Assembly (NCBI RefSeq): GCF_963677035.1
Contig: NZ_OY781472.1
Location: forward strand, 1,736,001-1,800,000
Direction of reading: 5' to 3'
From: an uncultured Hyphomonas sp.
GTDB lineage: Bacteria; Pseudomonadota; Alphaproteobacteria; Caulobacterales; Hyphomonadaceae
DNA length: 64,000 bases
Position 1 is the first letter of the stretch, and every line of letters begins with the position of its first letter. Positions 56,691 to 64,000 of this stretch are shown here, one piece after another. A program made the translations under genes and the position numbers. The notes under the pieces are model-generated. The model searched no databases and was not told where the DNA came from. It worked only from the letters and a program-made list of their open reading frames with translations.

Positions 56691-58223
56691 TCAGCGGCGT
56701 TTCATACTGCCCAGAATACCGCGGAGAATGTAGCGGGTGAATTCGCGGGCCGCCGAACGGGCGGCCTGATTGCCGGCCTTTTGCAGCGGAGACATGCGGC
56801 GGGAGCGGCTGGACCGTGTCTTCTTTGCCCGGGCTTTCTTTTTGGCCAGCTCTTTTGCAGCCTTTTCTTCTTCTTTGGCGAGGCGCTCGGCCTCCTTTTC
56901 CGCCCTGGCTTCTTTGGCTTCAAGGATTTCGTAAGCGGACTCGCGGTCGATCACGCCTTCATATTTGCCTGCGACGGGGCTCTCATTGATCACCTTCTTG
57001 CGTTCAGCATCTTCTGCCGGGCCAAGCCGTGAGGCTGGTGGCCGGACCACCGTATGCTGAACGACGCTCGGGGCGCCTTTGGTATCCAGTGTCGAGACCA
57101 GCGCTTCACCAACGCCGAGCGTTGTGATCACTTCCTCTGTGTCGAAGGCGGGATTTGGGCGGAAGGAATCGGCGGCCGCCCGAACCCCTTTGCGTTCGGC
57201 TGGCGTATAAGCGCGCAGGGCGTGCTGGAACCGGTTGCCCAGCTGGGCGAGCACGCTTTCCGGCAGGTCGCGCGGGTTCTGTGTCACGAAGAAAACACCC
57301 ACGCCCTTGGAGCGGATGAGGCGCACAACCTGTTCGATCTTCTGCAGCAGGGCAGAGGGCGTATCGTCGAACAGGAGGTGGGCTTCGTCGAAGAAGAAAA
57401 CGAGCTTCGGCTTGTCCGGATCGCCGACTTCCGGGAGCTGCTCGAACAGTTCTGACAACAGCCAGAGCAGGAAAGTGGAATAGAGTTTCGGGCTGTTGAT
57501 GAGACGGGTGGAGTCCAGCACGCTGACGATGCCGCGGCCGTCGGTCGTTGTCCGCATTATGTCCGGCAGTTCCAGGGCCGGCTCTCCGAAGAAATGCTCG
57601 GCCCCTTCGCGTTCCATGACCAGCAGGTTGCGCTGCAGGGCGCCGAGCGAGGCTGAGGCGATGTTGCCGTATTCCTTGCTCAGTTCGTCGCGGATTTCCT
57701 TGTCGCCCATATGGGCCAGCAGTTTGCGCAGGTCTTTCAGGTCCAGCAGGGCAAGGCCGTTATCGTCGGCATATTCGAAGGCGATGTTCAGAACGCCTTC
57801 CTGCGCGTCGGTCAGCCCCATCAGGCGCGACAGCAATAGCGGGCCCATCTCCGAAATGGTCGTGCGGACGGGGTGGCCTTTCTCGCCGAACAGGTCCCAG
57901 AAAATCGTCGGCGCGCCGGCATAGGAATAGTCGGCCAGACCGATCTTCTCAGCGCGGGAGACGAGTTTCGGGTGCAGCGGATGCTTTTCGCTGCCCGGCA
58001 CGCAGATGCCTGACAGGTCGCCTTTCACATCGGCGCAGAACACCGGAACCCCGGCATCGGAGAAACCCTGGGCGAGAATCTGGAGCGTCACGGTCTTGCC
58101 GGTGCCTGTCGCGCCGGCGACCAGGCCGTGGCGGTTGGCAATCTTCAGCAGCAATTCCTGCGCGACATCCGGTTTCCCGGTCCCGTTCGCGTCTGCACCG
58201 CCGATGAAAATGGAGTCTGCCAT
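56691..58223 (-). CDS. HerA-like helicase/ATPase (DUF853)
   Basis: The 510-residue protein has Walker [13 protein letters not shown] near residue 38, [12 protein letters not shown], and Walker B-like [14 protein letters not shown], with [16 protein letters not shown] and the arginine-rich [11 protein letters not shown]. This combination marks the bacterial HerA-like DUF853 group, hexameric ATPases related to DNA translocases. The tail is Lys/Ala rich with a basic SRRMSP-type end. The partner nuclease of archaeal HerA is not present here. Confidence 0.92.
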   Translation of the reverse strand: MADSIFIGGADANGTGKPDVAQELLLKIANRHGLVAGATGTGKTVTLQILAQGFSDAGVPVFCADVKGDLSGICVPGSEKHPLHPKLVSRAEKIGLADYSYAGAPTIFWDLFGEKGHPVRTTISEMGPLLLSRLMGLTDAQEGVLNIAFEYADDNGLALLDLKDLRKLLAHMGDKEIRDELSKEYGNIASASLGALQRNLLVMEREGAEHFFGEPALELPDIMRTTTDGRGIVSVLDSTRLINSPKLYSTFLLWLLSELFEQLPEVGDPDKPKLVFFFDEAHLLFDDTPSALLQKIEQVVRLIRSKGVGVFFVTQNPRDLPESVLAQLGNRFQHALRAYTPAERKGVRAAADSFRPNPAFDTEEVITTLGVGEALVSTLDTKGAPSVVQHTVVRPPASRLGPAEDAERKKVINESPVAGKYEGVIDRESAYEILEAKEARAEKEAERLAKEEEKAAKELAKKKARAKKTRSSRSRRMSPLQKAGNQAARSAAREFTRYILRGILGSMKRR

Positions 58224-58375
58224 GAATGCCCCGCCTCTTTTGATTCAGCCGGAACGCTAGAGAATTCACCGGATTCGGCAAGGCCCGGGATGTAAACGCA
58301 TCGGTAAGCTGCGCCCTGCTTGACGCCGGACAGGGCTGGCGCCACGCTCGCCACAGGCAGAAGAGGGAACCGGAT

Positions 58376-59497
58376 ATGAACCGCGCCGCCACAACCGGGA
58401 TTTGGGTCATCGCGACGGGCGTCATCATCGCGCTCCTATACTGTTCACGTGCCATCCTCGCGCCGTTTGCTCTGGCGGTTTTTCTGTTTCTGACCATTGA
58501 GGGCTTTGCCACGATGATCGATGGCTGGAACCGTTTCCTGAAGATCGGCCATGCACGCGTCATCGCGATCCTGCTGGTGCTCAGCGGGTTTATCGGTTTC
58601 ATCGGGTTGATGGCCAATGGCATCGCAGAGTTCGGGCGCGATGCCGGGGAATATGAGACCAAGATCAATGGCCTGATCAGCGATGCTTACAAGGTCGTGC
58701 ATATGACCGGGGCGCCGACATTGCAGGAATTGCTGTTCAACAAGACCGGCCAGCGTTTCTTTGCCACGATTGCCAATGCGACGGGGGACCTGTCGGGCGA
58801 TGTGGTGCTGATCCTGATCTATGTCGCTTTCCTGTTCCTTGCCCAATCGGGCTGGACACCGAAGCTGGACAATATTTTCCCGGATCCCGGCGTCCGTGCC
58901 CAGGTCAGTGATGTTGGGAATGAGGCCCGCCGGGGGATTGAAAGCTATCTCTGGACGCAGACTGTCATTTCCGCCCTCATCACCGTGCTCACCTATTGTT
59001 CACTGCTGGTCATGGGTGTGAAGAATGCGCTGTTTTTGTCAGCGCTGATTTTCGTCCTGAACTATATCCCGACCGTCGGATCGATTGTTGCGGCGATGGT
59101 GCCGCCGCTCTTCGCGCTGGTACAGCCCAGCATGCCAGCCTGGGTTCCGGGTGCCCCGCCACAGGACACCTATATCTATGCCGGGCTCGTTCTGGCGGTG
59201 GTCAGTTTCTGGCAATTCTCGATCGGCAATTTCGTCCAGCCGCGCATGATGGGGCAAACGCTCAACCTGTCTTCGCTGGTCGTGCTGCTCGCATTGGCGA
59301 TCTGGGGCGTGATTTGGGGAATCCCTGGCATGTTCCTGTCAGCCCCGTTGACCGTGTTGATGATGGTTTTGTTTGCGCAGTCCGACGCAACGCGCTGGAT
59401 CGCGATCCTGCTGTCCTCAAATGGCAACCCGCAGGGCAAGGGAGGGCTTCAGGGGGAGCGACTTACAGCGGATGCTGCACAAGATGGTGGAGCGTGA
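58376..59497 (+). CDS. AI-2E family transporter (YdiK/PerM-like)
   Basis: The 373-residue membrane protein has about eight helices, with the family pattern YCSRAILAPFALAVFLFLTIEG at the start, a middle soluble segment, and FVLNYIPTVGSIVAAMVPPLFAL then GNFVQPRMMGQTLNLSSLVVLLAL. This is the AI-2E transporter superfamily, whose substrates are mostly unknown. It has a good AGAGGGAACC site. A short hairpin with T-run follows at 59583-59607. Confidence 0.92.
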   Translation: MNRAATTGIWVIATGVIIALLYCSRAILAPFALAVFLFLTIEGFATMIDGWNRFLKIGHARVIAILLVLSGFIGFIGLMANGIAEFGRDAGEYETKINGLISDAYKVVHMTGAPTLQELLFNKTGQRFFATIANATGDLSGDVVLILIYVAFLFLAQSGWTPKLDNIFPDPGVRAQVSDVGNEARRGIESYLWTQTVISALITVLTYCSLLVMGVKNALFLSALIFVLNYIPTVGSIVAAMVPPLFALVQPSMPAWVPGAPPQDTYIYAGLVLAVVSFWQFSIGNFVQPRMMGQTLNLSSLVVLLALAIWGVIWGIPGMFLSAPLTVLMMVLFAQSDATRWIAILLSSNGNPQGKGGLQGERLTADAAQDGGA

Positions 59498-59847
59498 GAT
59501 CAATTCATGGCAATCCACAGCTATACCGCTATTTGAGCGAGTCAGGCCGCGAGTATTTCAGGAATTTGCAAGTGGGCTGAAATGCATCTCTTGCGGATGC
59601 AATTTTTGATACGAAATATTGAATCAGGCCTCCGCGTGCGTCCCCCCACCCAGCCTGCGGATAAAGGCCTGTAGGGCCCGTCGGACACGTCCCCGTTCGG
59701 CGGGCCCGTTCGTTTGGGTAAGGCATTCTCCGTCTCGCCAGTGCAGCACGGAAGTTTCATTTGAAACCACCAAGTTGAAGCACTAGGTGACCCGCGTTAA
59801 ACCCGAATACCACCGAATCTTTCCTTTTCCCGTGTGAGTCGCTCTCA
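59498..59847. other. 350-base gap before the glutamate dehydrogenase gene
   Basis: I see no credible gene here. It contains the weak terminator at 59583-59607 and an inverted repeat GGGCCCG (59674-59680)/CGGGCCC (59701-59707) with a 20-base loop. A possible -35 TTGAAG (59775-59780) with a poor -10 TAAACC (59798-59803) is 17 bases apart, a weak promoter candidate for the downstream gene. The repeat may form a leader structure; no known riboswitch is recognised. Confidence 0.5.
59583..59607 (+). terminator. Possible terminator after the AI-2E family gene
   Basis: TGCATC (59583-59588) and GATGCA (59596-59601) pair around TCTTGCG, followed by ATTTTT. It is a short stem with a T-run about 85 bases past the gene stop, so a weak intrinsic terminator is plausible. 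Confidence 0.5.
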
Positions 59848-62800
59848 TGAACAATCAGACTTTTGCCGCCGATCCGCTCGATCAGGTGCTGACCCAGGTC
59901 AATCAGGAATCCGGCAACGAGGACCTGAGCGGTCTCGAGCCGGCCGATATCGACACGCTGGCCCGGGGATTGTGGGCCTGGGCGTCCGAATTGCCAGCCG
60001 GTGAACAGGGCGCACGCATCCTCGCGGATGCGGAGGGTGCGTCGGGTCCCCTAGGGCGCAGTGTCCTGGAAACGGCGGGACCGGACATGCCTTTCCTGGT
60101 CGATTCCCTGCTCGGGGAGTGCGCGGATCAGGGCTTTGAAGTGCATACGCTGTTCCACCCGGTCGTCCGTCTGGCCGATGGCAGCATGATGTCGGTGATC
60201 CAGATTCACCTGCCGCGCCTGACAGATCGGGAGGCTGAGCGTCTGCTGAATGGCGCACGCCAGACTCTGAAGGACACAACGGACGCTGTTGCAGACTTCA
60301 AACAGATGAAGGAACGGATGCGTCAGGAGATTCGCCGCCTGTCCCTTCTGGAGGAACCAAAGCACGCCGATACGCATGAAGCTGTCGCATTCCTTGAATG
60401 GCTGACGAAGAATCATTTTGTTTTCCTCGGCTGCCGCGAATACCGCTTTGAAACCGATCAGGAAGGCCGGGTCCTGGCTGAAGAACCCATCATGATCGAG
60501 GGCAGCAATCTGGGCCTCCTTCGGGATGAGGATCTCAACGTCCTGTCGCGCGACGCAGAGCCTTTGGTTCTGACGCCCAAGATCGGTGAGTTGCTGGAAG
60601 AGCCGTTCCCTCTGATCGTGGCAAAGTCGACGCTGGTCAGCCGCATTCATCGCCGGGTCGCCTGCGATTATGTCGGTGTGAAACAGTACGACCCACAGGG
60701 GCGTGTGAACGGCGAAGTGCGGTTCCTCGGCCTGTTTACCGCTGAAGCCTATGACGAGACCGCGCGGTCCATCCCGTTCATCCGGCGCCGCGTGCTGAAG
60801 GTGATTGCCTCCTCCGGGGCAACGCCCGGCGGACATACCGAGAAGGCCATCGCAAACCTGCTGGAAACCTGGCCGCGTGACGAGCTGTTGCAGACCAGTT
60901 CGAAAACCCTGGTTCCGATGATCATGGGCGCCCTGCATCTGATCGGACGGCCGCGCACGCGCCTGTTCCTGCGCCGGGACCAGTTCGACCGATTCGTCTC
61001 GGCCATCGTTTATGTGCCACGCGAGGCCTATGACACGACGCTCCGGGAGCGGATCACGGAAACTCTGGAGGCTGCCTACAATGGCCGTCTGACACGTTTC
61101 CAGCCTTATTTCGACACGGGGCCGCTGGCGCGTGTCCACTTCCAGATCGCCATAGACAGGAACCATCCGGAACCGGATGTCGATGAACTGGAAGCCGAGA
61201 TCACCCGGCTCGCCCGGACCTGGGACCAGGCCCTGCGCGAGGCGATGGTGCAATCCGACTCCTACGGGACCGAGGGGGAAGGGGCGCGCGCCTTTATCGG
61301 TGCGTTCAATGCGGCCTACCGTGAGGCGTTTTCGCCCGAAGAGGCGATGCGCGATGTTGCCATGATGGCGCGCCTCAGCGCCAGCGCCCCGATTGTGGCC
61401 CGCGCCTATCGGGTTGCCGATGAGGACCCTGACAAGATCCGTATGAAGATCTATTCCCGCAATGGCGCGATTCCGCTGTCGCGCTGTGTGCCGGTGTTCG
61501 AGAAGATGGGCCTGTTTGCAGCCTTTGAAACGGGATATCCCATACGGCCAGGCGAAAAGCCGGTGCCCGATGCACCGGATATCTACTGGGTGCATGACCT
61601 TTCGATGCGGTCGGAAAGTGGCGCCCCGATTGATCTGGATGAAGTGGCACACCGTCTTGAAGAGGCCTTCGTCGCTGTCTGGAGCGGCTATGCGGAAAAT
61701 GACGGGTTCAATCGTCTGATCCTGGTCGCCGGTGCCACCTGGCGCGAGGCTGCCCTCATCCGGACGCTTTGTGCCTATCGGCGGCAGACAGGCCTGGACC
61801 AGCCGCAGGATGTTCAGGAGGCCGCGCTGGCCCGCTATCCGGTCATGACGCGCCTGCTGACGGAACTCTTCGCCTGCCGCTTCGACCCCTCGAAGGATCT
61901 CAGTCTGCGCCAACGCGAAGAGGCCTGCAGGGAAATCTGCGACAAGATCGAAGTCAGCCTCCGGGATGTGTCCGCACTGGCAGACGACCAGGTTCTGCGT
62001 CGTCTGACGGATCTGATCCTGGGCGTACAGCGGAGCAATTTCTATCAGACCGCCGCGGATGGCGGCCCGCATAGTTTCGTCAGCCTGAAGATTGCCAGCC
62101 GCGTGTTGCGCGATGTGCCGGAGCCGAAACCGTTCCGCGAAATCTTCATGTCCAGCCCGAAAGTCGAAGGCGTTCACCTCCGGTTCGGCCCGGTTGCGCG
62201 CGGCGGCTTGCGCTGGTCGGACCGGGCAGCGGACTACCGGACCGAAGTTCTGGGGCTGGTGAAGGCCCAGCAGGTGAAGAATGCGGTGATTGTGCCGGTC
62301 GGTTCCAAAGGGGGCTTCTATCCCAAGCAATTGCCTGACCGGTCAGACCGCAACGCCTGGTTCGAGGGCGGCCGGGACGCGTACAAAGAGTTCATTGCGG
62401 CACTGCTGGAACTGACAGACAATCTGGTCAATGGCGAAGTCACCCATCCGCCCGATACGGTTGTGTGGGACGGAGAGGATCCATACCTCGTCGTCGCCGC
62501 CGACAAGGGCACCGCGACCTTTTCCGATACCGCAAATGCCATCAGCCTGGAAAAAGGCCACTGGCTGGGTGACGCGTTCGCATCCGGCGGATCGGCCGGA
62601 TATGACCACAAGAAGATGGGTATCACGGCGCGCGGCGCCTGGGAGGCGGTCAAGCGGCACTTCCGCGAAATGGGAAAGGACATCCAGTCCGAACCCTTCA
62701 CCGTGATCGGTGTCGGCGACATGAGCGGCGACGTGTTCGGCAATGGCATGCTGCTGTCGCCGGAAATCCGCCTCGTGGCGGCATTCAATCACATGCACGT

Positions 62801-64000
62801 CTTTGTCGATCCGGATCCGGTCGATTCCGCGAAGAACCTTGCCGAGCGCCAGCGCCTGTTCGACCTGCCGCAATCGAGCTGGGAGGATTATGACACCAGC
62901 CTGATTTCCAAAGGCGGCGGCATATTTGCGCGGGCGGCAAAGTCGATCGAATTGAGCGACGAGATCAAGGCGCTGACGGGCCTGAGTGCGGAGACGGTCA
63001 CACCTGACCAGTTGATCACTGCCTTGCTGAAGTCCAAGGCGGACCTGCTCTGGTTCGGCGGCATCGGCACCTATGTGAAGGCTGACAGCGAAACCAACAG
63101 TGAAGTGGGCGACCGCGCCAATGATGCCATCCGGGTCGGCGCCCATCAGCTGCGTGTAAAAGTCGTCGGAGAGGGGGCCAATCTGGGGCTTACCCAGGCC
63201 GCCCGGATCGAGTTTGCCCTGTCGGGTGGACGGATCAATACCGACGCCATCGACAATTCGGCCGGAGTCGATTCCTCGGACCACGAAGTGAACATCAAGA
63301 TCCTCGCGGCGGAAGCGATCCGCCTTGGCAATCTGGAGGAAGACAACCGGAATGACCTGCTGGCGAGTATGACCGATGATGTGGCGCACCATGTTCTGCG
63401 CCACAATTACGATCAGACGGCCGCGCTCACGCTGGCCGAGTCGACAGCGAAGCAGGACCATGAGGCGCTGGAGCGGCTGATGGTGCATCTGGAAAGCCGG
63501 GGCGTGCTCGACCGGGCGCTGGAAGGCCTGCCTGATACGGGCCATATGAAAGTGCGCGCTGAGCACGGGCAGGGGCTGAGCCGTCCGGAGCTGGCGGTGC
63601 TGCTGGCCTGGTCGAAGATCACCCTGTTTGACGATCTCGTTGCTTCCGACTTGCCGGACGATCCCTATTTCGAGGACGTGCTGAAGGCCTATTTCCCGAG
63701 CCCGATCGACTCCTATGGCGAGGCGATGGACAATCACCGCCTGAAGCGGGAGATCATTGCCACGGTGCTGGCAAACCGGTCGCTGGACATGGGCGGGACG
63801 ATCCCGGTCTTCCGTCTGCGGGAGATGACAGACACCAACGACATGGCTGCCATCGTGCGCGGCCTGGAGGCCGCCCGTGTGGTGCTGGACTTCGAAGGCT
63901 TCCAGCGCGAAGTCGATGCACTCGACAATGTCGTTCATGCGGATGTCCAGACCGACCTGCGGCTGCTTGCGGCGCAGGCCGTGAGCGCCGCTGCGGCGTG
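59848..64000 (+). CDS. NAD-dependent glutamate dehydrogenase, large type (3' truncated by window edge)
   Basis: 1384 codons are visible and the frame stays open to the window end, so the protein is probably about 1600 residues. It is the large NAD-GDH type, which deaminates glutamate to 2-oxoglutarate and feeds the TCA cycle. N-terminal regulatory ACT-like segments (for example RLADGSMMSVIQIHLP) are followed by a conserved GDH core, with the catalytic lysine in VPVGSKGGFYPK near residue 820. VIGVGDMSGDVFGNGM and VVGEGANLGLT form the nucleotide-binding part. ATG 59848 fits the family N-terminus; no strong ribosome site is seen. Confidence 0.95.

Noticed and set aside
59373..59609. Plus-strand frame of 78 codons at the end of the AI-2E gene
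   Set aside because: Mostly out-of-frame overlap with the transporter and no family match.
60051..62330. Long open frame of 759 codons on the minus strand
   Set aside because: It is antisense to the glutamate dehydrogenase gene, whose plus-strand product matches the family throughout. The minus frame is a GC-rich shadow.
62343..63938. Second long minus-strand frame of 531 codons
   Set aside because: Also antisense to glutamate dehydrogenase; composition is typical of a shadow and it contains no recognised motif.

Overview
This 64 kb window is chromosomal DNA of a high-GC alphaproteobacterium. The best match is the Caulobacterales/Hyphomonadaceae group (Hyphomonas-like), inferred from protein content only. 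Lineage markers include COQ9, DUF2794, the alphaproteobacterial aa3 oxidase subunit IV, DUF1285, a very large NAD-dependent glutamate dehydrogenase, a full petABC bc1 operon, a CtrA-like site near ftsZ and an alphaproteobacterial GAAC-N7-GAAC LexA operator. There are no rRNA or tRNA genes, CRISPR arrays, insertion sequences or prophage modules. Genes are tightly packed, with many ATGA, GTGA or TTGA stop/start overlaps.

Region 1 (1-14.2 kb) is the cell envelope and division segment. It holds the 3' part of ligA facing bamD, then lpxC, ftsZ, ftsA, ftsQ, ddl and murB on the minus strand, followed upstream by a small P-loop kinase and secA. A TonB-dependent-receptor-like outer membrane protein sits between ddl and murB on the opposite strand, splitting the usual murB-ddl-ftsQAZ order. 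Region 2 (14.3-20.2 kb) holds a lipoprotein PpiC isomerase, argJ, mutT, a tiny Flp pilin, a BioC-like methyltransferase divergent from comF, grxC, a DUF1178 protein, a three-TM cytochrome oxidase subunit IV and a DksA/TraR zinc-finger protein.

Region 3 (20.3-26.2 kb) holds a NatAB-type ABC exporter, then a less conserved patch with an unknown protein, a DUF2834 protein, an AT-rich stretch and a 37-residue membrane peptide. Next come rpsU, coq9, a DUF2794 gene and an unknown gene preceded by overlapping LexA operators. Region 4 (26.2-38.8 kb) holds a vWA lipoprotein, a DUF885 metallohydrolase, SapC, a DsbD-type thiol reductase with a redoxin partner, a GNAT protein, a MAPEG protein, a serine hydrolase, and an HlyD/EmrB drug-efflux pair.

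Region 5 (38.8-46.6 kb) is a minus-strand operon of MoxR ATPase, DUF58, DUF4159/BatA-like and VWA-like membrane proteins, ending in an unrecognised secreted protein whose four cysteines all precede proline. Region 6 (46.6-50 kb) holds DUF1285, a CoA-type NUDIX hydrolase, a DUF6111 protein, CCA-adding enzyme and TspO. Region 7 (50-56.7 kb) holds hemF divergent from petABC (Rieske, cytochrome b with an extended loop, cytochrome c1), followed by a GNAT protein, mtnP and an unknown single-TM protein. Region 8 (56.7-64 kb) holds a HerA-like ATPase, an AI-2E family permease and the first 1384 codons of NAD-glutamate dehydrogenase.

Most of the window is ordinary core genome. The least explained parts are the LexA-controlled small gene near 25.8 kb, the receptor gene inside the division cluster with its own palindrome, the secreted Cys-Pro protein of the MoxR operon, and several perfect inverted repeats in leaders and intergenic gaps.
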